Shown here: positions 25,613-34,263 of the stretch, piece after piece
Position numbering within the stretch: position 1 is the stretch's first letter
Layout: each line of letters starts with the position of its first letter
From: Candidatus Bathyarchaeota archaeon
GTDB taxonomy: Archaea > Thermoproteota > Bathyarchaeia > Bathyarchaeales > Bathycorpusculaceae
Direction of reading: 5' to 3'
DNA: 64,000 nucleotides
Assembly: GCA_026014615.1 (NCBI GenBank)
Contig: JAOZHZ010000019.1
Location: forward strand, 62,001 to 126,000
Position numbers and translations under genes: made by a program
Notes under the pieces: model-generated
Told to the model about the DNA's origin: nothing
What the model saw: the letters and a program-made list of their open reading frames with translations, nothing else
Databases searched by the model: none

Positions 25613-27160
25613 ATGGAGCTTATCGCTGGAGTCCTAAACATCACCACAGGCGGCAAACGCATCGTTATCCTTAACGACGAGACCGCCGCCATGCTTGGCG
25701 TTCATTCCTCAGACCGCGTAAAACTGTCCTACGGCGGCAAAAAAGTAATCGCCATAGCCAACTTAGCCGCGGACTTCCCCGCCGACCGCATCTGGTTCTA
25801 CACAGAAATCGCCCAAGCGCTTGGCGTAACAGGCAACGAAAACGTGGACGTACAGTTGGCGCCTATGCCTGAATCGTTAGGAAACGTGCGGGCGAAGCTG
25901 CGGGGACAACGCCTCAGAGACCACGAAATCACAACCATAGTCAAAGACGTGGTGGAGCAGCATCTAAGCGACATCGAAATCTCCGCTTTTCTCACTGCAC
26001 TAAAGATTTACGGGTTAAGCATGGCTGAAAACGAAGCCCTATCACGTGCCATGGTAGAAACAGGCATGCACATGAACTTCGGCGAAGGCACCATTTTGGA
26101 CAAGCACAGCATAGGCGGCATCCCCGGCGACAAAACCAGCATGATTCTTGTACCCATCGTGGCGGCAGCAGGATTCACCATACCCAAAACGTCCTCCAGA
26201 GCCATAACTTCCCCTGCTGGAACCGCAGACCGCGTCGAAACCCTCTGCCCCGTCAACTTGGAAATCGGGGAAATTCAGCGGGTGGTGAAGAAAACGGGTG
26301 GCTGTCTCGTTTGGGGCGGCGCGTTGGATTTGGCTCCTGCGGATGACTTGTTCATTAGGGTGGAGTATCCGCTGGGGATTGACCCGATGCTTTTGCCGTC
26401 GATTATGAGTAAGAAGAAAGCCATGGGCGCCACCCACTTAGTCGTGGATATCCCAACAGGGATGGGGGCAAAAATCAAAACGCCCACCGAAGCGTACAGT
26501 TTAGCCGCAGACTTTGTGCATTTAGGCAACCACCTTGGAATTAACGTGCATTGTGCGTTGACGTTTGGTGAACAGCCGTTGGGCTGCGGCATTGGACCCG
26601 CCTTGGAAGCCCGCGAAGCCCTCAACACCCTAATGGGCAAAGGACCTGTGGATGTTCATGATAAAGCCGTCAGTATAGCAGGTATGCTGTTCGAATTGGT
26701 TGGAAAGAAAAACGGGCGCCAATTAGCCGAAGAAATGCTGCACACGCGCAAGGCAGAGTGCAAAATGCGGCAGATAATTGAGGCACAAGGTGGAAACCCC
26801 AACGTCAAACCCGAAGACATACCCGTCGGACCTGAACACGCGGAGGTACGCGCAAAGGGTAAAGGACGGGTGCTTTGGATTAAAACCGAAGGCATTGTGC
26901 AGGTTGCGCGGGCTGCGGGAACACCCAAAGAGGCGGGCGCAGGCATTATGCTTCATACAAAGCTGGGGGACGCGGTTGCTAAAGGTGACGTCTTGTTTGA
27001 GGTTTACGCGGAACGCGCCAGCAAGCTGCAGTCGGCGTTGGCGTTAGCGGAAAAACTTGAGCCCGTGGTTTTGAGCCGTAAACCCGAGGAACGGATGCTG
27101 CTGGACCAGTATCCTGCTAAAACTGGGAAACACGAAAAATCGTTTATGCTGGACAGATAA
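25613..27160 (+). CDS. AMP phosphorylase
   Basis: Releases the base from AMP (and CMP/UMP) with phosphate to give ribose 1,5-bisphosphate, the first step of the pathway completed by R15P isomerase and RuBisCO. The 515-residue protein has an extra N-terminal barrel domain (about 1-85) before the thymidine-phosphorylase fold, as known archaeal enzymes do. Signature stretches are KHSIGGIPGDKTSMI, TSSRAITSPAGTADR and the C-terminal barrel ending YPAKTGKHEKSFML. ATG start. It is divergently arranged with RuBisCO, so one intergenic region of about 80 bases probably drives both. Confidence 0.93.
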   Translation: MELIAGVLNITTGGKRIVILNDETAAMLGVHSSDRVKLSYGGKKVIAIANLAADFPADRIWFYTEIAQALGVTGNENVDVQLAPMPESLGNVRAKLRGQRLRDHEITTIVKDVVEQHLSDIEISAFLTALKIYGLSMAENEALSRAMVETGMHMNFGEGTILDKHSIGGIPGDKTSMILVPIVAAAGFTIPKTSSRAITSPAGTADRVETLCPVNLEIGEIQRVVKKTGGCLVWGGALDLAPADDLFIRVEYPLGIDPMLLPSIMSKKKAMGATHLVVDIPTGMGAKIKTPTEAYSLAADFVHLGNHLGINVHCALTFGEQPLGCGIGPALEAREALNTLMGKGPVDVHDKAVSIAGMLFELVGKKNGRQLAEEMLHTRKAECKMRQIIEAQGGNPNVKPEDIPVGPEHAEVRAKGKGRVLWIKTEGIVQVARAAGTPKEAGAGIMLHTKLGDAVAKGDVLFEVYAERASKLQSALALAEKLEPVVLSRKPEERMLLDQYPAKTGKHEKSFMLDR

Positions 27161-27183
27161 AAAAAAAAGGAAATGTTGGTGGT

Positions 27184-27879
27184 TTATCGGGCTCTTCTTT
27201 GCACCCTCGGCTCAAGCAGCGTCCAAAGCCAATCCACAAATTCTTTGAGGTTCTTGGTTTGGATGTGCACATCGCCCGGACCCGTAATCTCTGTGACTAA
27301 GCCTTCACCGCCCAGCAGCGTCTCTTTTAATCCGCCGAACTTTGTGACTTTGTAGTTGCAGGTGTCGCTGAAGCCCACAAGATGGAAGTTATCCACGATA
27401 AGCGTCTCGCCTGCCCCGAGTGTGTGGGTGTCTATGGCGCCGAACGTGTTTATGAAAAGCTGTCCGTCACCTGTGGCTTTAATCATAAACAAGCCTTGCC
27501 CAAACAAGCCTTTGCTAAAGCCTTCCCACTTTATGTCTAAGTCGATGCCTTGTGTGGAGGCGATGTAGGCGGATTTTTGTATGATGTAGCCTTTGCCTGA
27601 TTTGACTTCGAGTTTTTCTATGTCGCCGACGGGTGCTGCAACTAAGCCGACTTCAGCGTCGTTTGCGTGGGCAGTGTAATCGTTGACCCAAAAGCTTTGC
27701 CCGCCGATTAGACTTAGTCCTAAGGTGCCCCAGAAGCTTTTTTCCCGTTTACGGGTGCGCGCTTCGATTGTTGGGTCCATGTAGGTTAGGGAGCCTGACT
27801 CTGCGGTTATGGATTCGCCTTGGTCAAGCTTAACGACGAGCATAGCGTAAGATGGTTTATATTTAATTTCATACTTCAA
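27184..27879 (-). CDS. AIM24 / TIGR00266 family protein
   Basis: A 231-residue all-beta protein of the AIM24-like family: MLVVKLDQGESITAESGSLTYMD at the start, KREKSFWGTLGLSLIGGQSFWVN, GEGLVTEITGPGDVHIQT at the end. Members occur widely in prokaryotes and in mitochondria, and their biochemical role is not settled. The TTG start at 27879 is chosen because GGGGTGA lies five bases upstream and the product begins KYEIKYKPSYAML; the frame continues upstream without good starts. The T-run at 27161-27172 (minus strand) may end its transcript. Confidence 0.82.
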   Translation of the reverse strand: MKYEIKYKPSYAMLVVKLDQGESITAESGSLTYMDPTIEARTRKREKSFWGTLGLSLIGGQSFWVNDYTAHANDAEVGLVAAPVGDIEKLEVKSGKGYIIQKSAYIASTQGIDLDIKWEGFSKGLFGQGLFMIKATGDGQLFINTFGAIDTHTLGAGETLIVDNFHLVGFSDTCNYKVTKFGGLKETLLGGEGLVTEITGPGDVHIQTKNLKEFVDWLWTLLEPRVQRRAR

Positions 27880-28023
27880 AGGATTCACCCCATTTAGTGT
27901 TTGTGAATGTTGCTTTTGAGGTTTATGATGCTTAAACCCTGATTCCAAGCCCACCCTAATCAAAAAGCAAACCACCAAAACAGAAACGCAACCCCCCTCC
28001 TCCACCAAAACCGCCACAAACAA

Positions 28024-28150
28024 CCCTTTCCTGCCTTTTCCCGCCAGTTATAGCCTTTTTCAGCCTTTCCTAGCCGTGAACTACGCCCAAACCAAACGCA
28101 GAATTGAAAAATCAACCCAAAACGGGCACTTCACAGAATAGGGGGGTAGG
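28024..28150 (+). repeat. dispersed intergenic repeat, copy B
   Basis: Second copy of the family described at 5397. It has the pyrimidine array (TTTCCTGCC, TTTTCCCGCC, TTATAGCC, TTTTTCAGCC, TTTCCTAGCC), then TACGCCCAAA, AAACGCAGAATT, CAACCCAAAACGGGC, TTCACAGAATA and a run of six G with TAGG. It lies between two minus-strand genes, AIM24-like and MscS. Confidence 0.85.
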
Positions 28151-28196
28151 CGTGTATCGCAAAGAAACAAAGAGGGTGTGCAGGGAGACGGTTTTT

Positions 28197-29291
28197 TTAT
28201 TTGCTCATGAAGATGGTTTGGGTTGGGAACGCCATCTCTATGTCTTCCTTTTCGAATGCTTCTTTTATTGCGAAGTTAATTGCTTGTTGTGTATCCATGT
28301 ACTTGACGTAGTCGCCCACGGAAACGTAGTACACAATCTCGAATTTTAAGCTGAAGTCACCGAACTCATAGAAATGCACGCGGTCCAACTCGGCAAAGTC
28401 CGTAGCCTTAATTATGTCACCCACAATTTTAGGTATCTTCTTTAGTTTCTCTGAAGGTGTACCGTAAACTACGCCTATGGTGAAAACTACACGTCTTTTC
28501 TGCAGTTTCTTAAAGTTGCGAACCTGTGCAGAAGTTAACTCTTGGTTGGAAATCACCAGTTCTTCGCCCTGAAGCAGCTTTAATCGTGTGGACTTAATGC
28601 CTATGCTGGTAACAGTTCCTGCTTGGTCGCCTATGACGACGAAGTCGCCGATTTGGAAAGGTCTGTCAAAGTAAATTGAGAAAGCGCTAAACACATCACT
28701 TAATGTGTTCTGTACCGCCAAAGCTATTGCGATACCTCCGACGCCTAAGCCAACAACGATGCCTGACAAGTTATAGCCTAAAGCGTACAGAATTGCAATC
28801 AGTGCACTGCCGAGCACAACTATCTGCAGGATTTTCTTGAGAAGGAAAAACACATGGTTGTTTGCTTCGCCATTGCGTTTGGTCTGACGCTGCACGAACC
28901 AGTCAGACAGTACGGTTACCACTCTGGTTATTGCGAAGGCCACCAGCAGGATAGACACGATTGTAAAAACGTTGTAGATTAGACCTGAGTATGCGGCAGT
29001 GAATGTGAGCGAAGTTAACGCGTTATAAGTTCCAACTACAACTATCAACAAAATGACAATTGTCTTCACATTATGCAGAATATCATCATCCAACGTACTC
29101 TGCGTCTTTTTAGCCCAAACAGAAAAATATCTTCCAAAGATATAGTAGGAAACCCAACCGATAACTGCAACAATGGAGAAAACAATAACCGCAGCAATTG
29201 CTTCGCTGGTCATCATGTTCAAATGGAGCGTATCCTGTAGGAAACGAGAAATATCCGTCCCATTTTGAACAGCTTGCATAACTTCTGACAT
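28197..29291 (-). CDS. MscS-family mechanosensitive channel
   Basis: A small-conductance mechanosensitive channel that opens under membrane tension. Of its 364 residues the first 160 hold about four helices; the pore-lining helix GVGGIAIALAVQNTLSDVFSAF leads into the beta domain (IYFDRPFQIGDFVVIGDQAGTVTSIG, STRLKLLQGEELVISNQEL), which is the MscS signature. The C-terminal domain ends EKEDIEMAFPTQTIFMSK. The start is set at the ATG at 29291; upstream in-frame codons lack a ribosome site. Confidence 0.93.
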   Translation of the reverse strand: MSEVMQAVQNGTDISRFLQDTLHLNMMTSEAIAAVIVFSIVAVIGWVSYYIFGRYFSVWAKKTQSTLDDDILHNVKTIVILLIVVVGTYNALTSLTFTAAYSGLIYNVFTIVSILLVAFAITRVVTVLSDWFVQRQTKRNGEANNHVFFLLKKILQIVVLGSALIAILYALGYNLSGIVVGLGVGGIAIALAVQNTLSDVFSAFSIYFDRPFQIGDFVVIGDQAGTVTSIGIKSTRLKLLQGEELVISNQELTSAQVRNFKKLQKRRVVFTIGVVYGTPSEKLKKIPKIVGDIIKATDFAELDRVHFYEFGDFSLKFEIVYYVSVGDYVKYMDTQQAINFAIKEAFEKEDIEMAFPTQTIFMSK

Positions 29292-29470
29292 GTCCTCAAG
29301 CCCCAGACGTTGATGGTAAACAGTAAAGTTTAATTTATTTTTTGCTGTTCTCCGCAAAAACCTGTTTGTTTAAACAGACTGAATTACCCAAGACACATAT
29401 TTAATTAACTATCCTGGCGCGCACACTCACTTTAAACAAGGCTTTAAACCATAAACAGTACGCCACCACA

Positions 29471-30187
29471 TCAGCGGTTTTCCTTAAGAATTTCCTCGCC
29501 GACCAGTGACGGCAGTTTGCCTGCTAAACGCTGTTTAGATTTACTCTGCATTAGGTATCGGGGCAACTCGTTAAGTCTGACTATAGGAACAGTTGGTTTT
29601 TTCAGATGCAAGTCAGCGTTTTTGTTTGCGAACACCAGAACGCCTTCAACCGGTACCTGAAACGGCTTCAACGCTTGTGAGCGGTTAACTATCGTTTTGA
29701 TTTTAGAAACGTTCCTTTTGAGTTGCTTGCTTGGGCTACTTACTGAACCGCGTTTGCGTTTCCGCTGCCAGTCATCGCCGTTGCAGCTTATTTTGCCGCT
29801 CCAATTCTTAGTCTCTATCACAAACACGCCGTTAGGTCCGATTACAATTTGGTCAACATCGCTGCGGCTGTGCTTGAAAGTTACCCCGCTTAACAAGTAG
29901 TAGTCGTTGTTTAAAGCAGAGCTTAACAGTTTAGCGACCCGTTTCTCTCCGTCTAAACCACCTTTGTAGCTGCGGTATTTGCCCAAGAAAAAGTAGACGC
30001 CCACCAAAGGAACCAAAGAAAAAAGCAAAAACGCAGCTTCGAGAAAACCAAAGCGGAAACGCAAAAACATGTTCACAGTTGGTTGCAGAACAACGAAACC
30101 AAACACGACTAAACAGAGTGTTGCTTTAGCCAAGTTTTTCCAAGTCTGGTTCCTCAGGTAGTTCGAGGAGCCGTTTAGTTTCCGCAT
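29471..30187 (-). CDS. NERD nuclease-related domain membrane protein
   Basis: A 238-residue protein with two N-terminal hydrophobic helices (ATLCLVVFGFVVLQPTV and AAFLLFSLVPLVGVYFFLG) and a cytoplasmic NERD domain. The nuclease-like core is visible as GLDGEKRVAKLL, SDVDQIVIGPNGVFVIETKNWSG (the D...ExK pattern of restriction-endonuclease folds) and KQLKRN. NERD proteins are thought to process DNA but few have been studied. The start is placed at the ATG encoding MRKLNG at 30187; one seven codons upstream is also possible. Confidence 0.82.
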   Translation of the reverse strand: MRKLNGSSNYLRNQTWKNLAKATLCLVVFGFVVLQPTVNMFLRFRFGFLEAAFLLFSLVPLVGVYFFLGKYRSYKGGLDGEKRVAKLLSSALNNDYYLLSGVTFKHSRSDVDQIVIGPNGVFVIETKNWSGKISCNGDDWQRKRKRGSVSSPSKQLKRNVSKIKTIVNRSQALKPFQVPVEGVLVFANKNADLHLKKPTVPIVRLNELPRYLMQSKSKQRLAGKLPSLVGEEILKENR

Positions 30188-30367
30188 TACTGGCAAAGAC
30201 GCCGTCAAAGTATATCAGTTTGTTGCTTGAAAGCTACAGCTTCGGGGGTTGGTTTTGGCATCTATGATTTCAACGTGTATTACCATAACAGAATTAAAGG
30301 ATACCCGCACAACCTATAATGTGCTAAACCACTGGGTTAAGGCTTTACAAAAGGTGAAGTCCAACTA

Positions 30368-31069
30368 ATGCACCGCGCCATCTCTATCTACGGCAGAAAA
30401 ATCTTCAGCATATTCCTAATATTCAATGCATTGCTCACCATTTCATGCGCAGTTGGTATCTTATCTGGTTTCTACGCTGCGTACCCCTATTGGCAACCCT
30501 TTGCGCCGTACATACTTGATGGAAACCTGTTCTGGCTCCTCATCGTGGCGTCAATTGTGAACATTTTTCCTGCAGCTTGCGTGGGCAAAGTTCACACAGG
30601 ACGCTTATGGTTCCACCATTACGTTTACGGATTCTTCGTCATGGTACTATCTGCAGTCTGGATTATCCTGTTTACGTCGGTTTCGCTGTTAAGCATGTTT
30701 TTCATAAACACCACCAGCATTTCAGTTAACATTGGCAGGTTTTTCATGATAGGTGGGTTATCTTTGGTGCTGGATGACTTACCCGACGTACATAAAGTCA
30801 CTTTCCGCGGGTTACAATGGTTAAAGGGTAAAGCTTGTCAAGCGCGAAGGATGCTCCATGCTGCCCAACTCGTTTTAGGTTCGGTGGCGCTCTACTTTGT
30901 GGTGGGGCTTAGCCTCTTTTTAGTAGATAACCCTCAATGGATAACTCCTGCAAACATTATCTTAATCGAAACTTTGGTAGTCACAGCAATCACTAGTTTT
31001 GGATCTGCGATGGGAAAAATCTGGCTTAATCTGCAGCTTGGGCAAAAAGACTCATGCGCTAAGCATTAA
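30368..31069 (+). CDS. hypothetical multi-helix membrane protein
   Basis: A 233-residue integral membrane protein with about five or six hydrophobic helices. Between helices 2 and 3 it has CVGKVHTGRLWFHHYVYGFFVM, where paired His residues face the membrane, and later MIGGLSLVLDDLPDVHKVTFRGLQWLKGKAC. I recognise no family. Divergent from the NERD gene and convergent with the DUF3795 gene. Confidence 0.6.
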   Translation: MHRAISIYGRKIFSIFLIFNALLTISCAVGILSGFYAAYPYWQPFAPYILDGNLFWLLIVASIVNIFPAACVGKVHTGRLWFHHYVYGFFVMVLSAVWIILFTSVSLLSMFFINTTSISVNIGRFFMIGGLSLVLDDLPDVHKVTFRGLQWLKGKACQARRMLHAAQLVLGSVALYFVVGLSLFLVDNPQWITPANIILIETLVVTAITSFGSAMGKIWLNLQLGQKDSCAKH

Positions 31070-31093
31070 CTCTCTCTGACACCGTCAGCTGGG

Positions 31094-31531
31094 CTATAAC
31101 TGTGCTACTTTTCCGCAAGCATAACATTTACGATCATGAACCGAAACTACGTCCCCGCAGTTTGGGCACCTGTACCGAGCTTGCTGTGCCTCAAGAAACG
31201 CGTTTATGCCTCTGTTTTTGATGTCTTTGAGGTTTTCAACCATGCTCATGTGGTAACGCTTCTGGTAACCGCTATCCAACTTGGACAACTTTTCACAGGG
31301 CATTCCTTGGCATTCATAGCAGAACTGAACCTGCTGCTGGGCGACTTTTATGCAGTTCCGTTTAATGAAGGCACAGTTTTTGTTTCGGGGACGGCAGCCT
31401 GAGCAGTGGCTTGGTTGCCCTTTGCCTTTGGGTAACCCATGGCTAAACGCGAGGTAATTTTTGCATATACCACAGTTCATGCCGCAGGGCGCGATGAGTT
31501 CAAGCGTAAACGGGGGTTCCATAAAAATCAA
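31094..31531 (-). CDS. DUF3795 Cys-rich protein with C-terminal zinc ribbon
   Basis: A 145-residue protein. The N-terminal half has the DUF3795 pattern of Cys (APCGMNCGICKNYLAF, HCSGCRPRNKNCAF, CYECQGMPCEKL), likely a metal or iron-sulfur site. The C-terminus adds a separate zinc ribbon (CPNCGDVVSVHDRKCYACG). The family is widespread in anaerobic archaea and bacteria with no assigned activity. Adding a zinc ribbon to it suggests nucleic acid or protein contact, which is inference only. Confidence 0.75.
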   Translation of the reverse strand: MIFMEPPFTLELIAPCGMNCGICKNYLAFSHGLPKGKGQPSHCSGCRPRNKNCAFIKRNCIKVAQQQVQFCYECQGMPCEKLSKLDSGYQKRYHMSMVENLKDIKNRGINAFLEAQQARYRCPNCGDVVSVHDRKCYACGKVAQL

Positions 31532-31669
31532 GCGTAACCTGTGGTCTTAAATTTTTTTCTGTTTCAAGCTGCGTGCGTTGTGGGGTGTTCGTTCCTGTTG
31601 GGGAACAGTTTGTTCCGCGGTGAAATATTAGAGCATCTTCCTTCAAAGAAGGAGTAAGGTGCCCAAATC

Positions 31670-32644
31670 ATGGAACAAAAAGATAGATCTAAATTTAGCG
31701 TGTTTTCTCCTGCTTTTCTGATTCTTGTTGTGGTCTGCGCGTATTTTCTGCTCGCAGGGTACGAAGTGTTTGTCAGCTACAATTTCGCTCGTGAACTCAT
31801 CTTGAATTTCCCCACGTACTCCAAAGTCATGGAGATGCCGTGGTGGATAGCCACGTTCTACTCCAGTGAACTGGGCGGCGGCGTAGGCAGCGTCTTTCGT
31901 TTTGCTGCCAGCATCTTGGCAGTGTATTGTGCCTTTGTTTACTGGCGAAAAGGAGCCGATGCCTTCCAGCAGATTCGCCGCAAAGTCGCCGCTGCATTGG
32001 CTCTGGAAGCAGGATACTTTCTCATGTTCATCCCTTCCGCGTGGCTGGGCTTTGTGTTCCCCACCACAGGCGGCAACGTTTGGTACTTTGAAATAACCCC
32101 TGTGCCTGAGGTTTTCTTTGTGGCAGGCGTGTCTTGCTTGGCTATGGTGTTGGCTGTTCCGCCTGTGCTGTTTAAGCTGCGGTCACTGGTCGTGCATGGC
32201 GCTTCGAGGGCGGATTTGCTTCGGTGGAGCGGCATTACTGCGGTTGTGTACTTGTTTGTGGTTTTCTGGTTTAACTCGACCATGCAGTGGATTGGTATGA
32301 TTGCCACTTGGGGAACAGGACTCGTGTTGGAGCCGATGAATTTCTTAGGGTTTGCTTCGACCGTGTTTGGCTTGTTTTTGGTAGCCGTGTTCGGGTTGGT
32401 GGTTGCGTACCCCGCCATCAAGAAGCAGCCTAACCCGCTGAACCCCAAACATGTAGGTGCGGTCTGCGTTGCCTTCGGGGGTTATTTTGTTTTCGCCGTG
32501 CTGGTGTACTTCTTGGCGGGCGGCTTCGAAGCGAACCGTTCCGCATGGTACGAGATGATTGTGCCCCACAACCCCTACATCTGGTGCCTAATCTTCCTCT
32601 TCACAGGACTACCACTGCTTCTAATGAAGCCGAAGATAAAATAG
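31670..32644 (+). CDS. hypothetical polytopic membrane protein
   Basis: A 324-residue membrane protein with about eight hydrophobic helices, starting with FLILVVVCAYFLLAGYEVFV and ending WCLIFLFTGLPLLLMK. Extracellular-type loops contain aromatic stretches (YSKVMEMPWWIATFYSSELGGGVGS). No charged motif suggests a transported substrate. Good GAAGGAG ribosome site region upstream. Family not recognised. A T-rich terminator follows its stop. Confidence 0.6.
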   Translation: MEQKDRSKFSVFSPAFLILVVVCAYFLLAGYEVFVSYNFARELILNFPTYSKVMEMPWWIATFYSSELGGGVGSVFRFAASILAVYCAFVYWRKGADAFQQIRRKVAAALALEAGYFLMFIPSAWLGFVFPTTGGNVWYFEITPVPEVFFVAGVSCLAMVLAVPPVLFKLRSLVVHGASRADLLRWSGITAVVYLFVVFWFNSTMQWIGMIATWGTGLVLEPMNFLGFASTVFGLFLVAVFGLVVAYPAIKKQPNPLNPKHVGAVCVAFGGYFVFAVLVYFLAGGFEANRSAWYEMIVPHNPYIWCLIFLFTGLPLLLMKPKIK

Positions 32645-32660
32645 CCAAAACCAACCCACC

Positions 32661-32676
32661 CCTCTTTTTTCTTTCT
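32661..32676 (+). terminator. T-rich terminator
   Basis: Run of six T followed by CTTTCT, 17 bases after the stop of the membrane protein gene. Confidence 0.4.
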
Positions 32677-32786
32677 AAAAAGCTGTTGTCTTTCTTGTAG
32701 GGAAGTTCACGGGAGAAACTGATGCCTGTGAAAACGTTATTAGCTTAGAATCTGGTTACTCGTCTGCTGATTAGGGGAAATCGGCT

Positions 32787-33449
32787 TTGCTGGTTGCGGG
32801 TATTGACGAGGCTGGAAGAGGATGCGTAATCGGACCCTTAGTGGTCGCTGGCTTAGCCGTGCAAGAAGAGAATTTGGCGACTTTTGCCGCGTTTGGCGTG
32901 AAGGACAGCAAGCTGCTGACGCATAAGAAGCGGGAAGCGTTGGTTCCAGAAATTCTGCGTTTAGCCCACAAACACGTTGTCGTCAAAGTGCAGCCACTGG
33001 AAATTGACCGCGCCGTAGAAAGCCAACGTAAACACTACAAGCTCAATCGCCTCGAAGCTCAAACTATGGCTCAAATCGTAACTGAACTGGAGCCTGACGT
33101 TGCTTACGTTGACGCTGCTGATGTTGTGGCGAAACGGTTTGGTGAGCACGTTCTGGAAGCTTCAGTGTTCAAAACCCGTATTGTCAGCGAGCATAAAGCT
33201 GACCGCAGCTATCCTGTGGTTTCTGCTGCAAGCATTATAGCCAAGGTCGAACGGGATAAAGCGGTTGCGGCTTTGCGTGCGGAATTTGGGGATTTCGGAA
33301 CGGGATATCTCACTGACCCCAAAACAGGCAGGTTCCTCAAACAGTGGCTGAAAGAGAATTCTGATTTTCCTGAGTGTGTGCGGAAGTCGTGGAAGCCCGC
33401 CAAGCAAGCCAAAGCCGAGCAGGGAACCGAGCAAATGAGGCTTTTTTAG
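32787..33449 (+). CDS. rnhB: ribonuclease HII
   Basis: Cuts the RNA strand of RNA-DNA hybrids and removes ribonucleotides from DNA. The 220-residue protein begins LVAGIDEAGRGCVIGPLV, with the catalytic Asp7-Glu8 and the GRG motif, and shows VDAADV (third acidic residue), VVSAASIIAKVERD (fourth acidic region) and GTGYLTDPKT. Length fits archaeal RNase HII. The start is a TTG; no better in-frame start exists nearby. Confidence 0.94.
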   Translation: MLVAGIDEAGRGCVIGPLVVAGLAVQEENLATFAAFGVKDSKLLTHKKREALVPEILRLAHKHVVVKVQPLEIDRAVESQRKHYKLNRLEAQTMAQIVTELEPDVAYVDAADVVAKRFGEHVLEASVFKTRIVSEHKADRSYPVVSAASIIAKVERDKAVAALRAEFGDFGTGYLTDPKTGRFLKQWLKENSDFPECVRKSWKPAKQAKAEQGTEQMRLF

Positions 33450-33567
33450 TAGCTGGCTCGGGTTCTTGGGGAGAACACATAGCTAAGAACTCAGTTTAAA
33501 GAAACCAGAAAAGAGTTACTGAAAAAGGCGCGGTTTTAGCCCAAAACGATTTTTCAGAAAAACCCAG

Positions 33568-34263
33568 TTATCGTTGAGCTATTATCATGGCGTGCGCGAT
33601 ATCGTAGGGTTCTAAATCCACAATCTGTTCCACGCGGAACCCGCGTTTTTTCAGGACTTTGGCTTCCATCTGGTAAACCTCTGAAGGCGCCTTAGAAACG
33701 TCAATGCTTTGCGACTTGACTGCCAACATGACCCAACCGCCGTCTTTAAGGAAAACGTCCGCGTTATCCGCCAACACTTTTGCCTGCTCAGGCTGCGCTA
33801 TGTCGCAGTAAATCTCGTCCACTTTGCCTGCGATGAACATGCCGTATTTTTGGGGCATACGTGCGTCAGCAAGAAAAGGCGACATGTTCGGGCGGTGCGC
33901 CACCACGTTAGTTACCAGGTCCCGTAGGCTACGTTGAGCGAATTCGACGCAGTAGACTTGTCCTTCTTCGCCGACTATGTCGCTGATGTGGCTTGGCGTA
34001 GTTCCCGAAGCAGCACCCAAATACAACACACGGTCACCAAGCGAAAGCGGAACCGTATGCAACCCCTTCAACATCGCGCCCGCCAACTTGCTACGAAAAG
34101 CATCCCAAACACGGTACTCCACGCCGCCAACGCGCAGGAGACGCTCGCCGTAGACGTTTCTGCCGGGCGCAAGGTTCTTAGTGGCTAAACGTTTCGCGCC
34201 GTCCTCAAGAACGATTTGATAGATTTCGGCGAAGTCTGGATGCGGCTTAACTTTAATCTGCAC
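33568..34263 (-). CDS. flpA: fibrillarin-like 2'-O-methyltransferase
   Basis: SAM-dependent methyltransferase of the archaeal box C/D RNP, guided to rRNA and tRNA targets. The sequence shows VKPHPDFAEIYQIVLEDG at the start, the SAM loop VLYLGAASGTTPSHISD, VYCVEFAQRSLRDL and EIYCDIAQPEQAKVLADN. I set the start at GTG 34263, which overlaps the Nop5 stop by 11 bases and gives 231 residues, the usual length. The frame stays open to 34401 inside Nop5 and would add an Ala/Glu-rich extension, probably a by-product of the repetitive Nop5 tail. Operon with Nop5. Confidence 0.93.
   Translation of the reverse strand: MQIKVKPHPDFAEIYQIVLEDGAKRLATKNLAPGRNVYGERLLRVGGVEYRVWDAFRSKLAGAMLKGLHTVPLSLGDRVLYLGAASGTTPSHISDIVGEEGQVYCVEFAQRSLRDLVTNVVAHRPNMSPFLADARMPQKYGMFIAGKVDEIYCDIAQPEQAKVLADNADVFLKDGGWVMLAVKSQSIDVSKAPSEVYQMEAKVLKKRGFRVEQIVDLEPYDIAHAMIIAQR

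Noticed and set aside
33500-33570. Possible fifth, degenerate copy of the dispersed repeat (AGCCCAAAACG, TTCAGAAAA).
   Set aside because: Lacks the pyrimidine array, the GCAAGTTACG block and the G-run; similarity is too weak.
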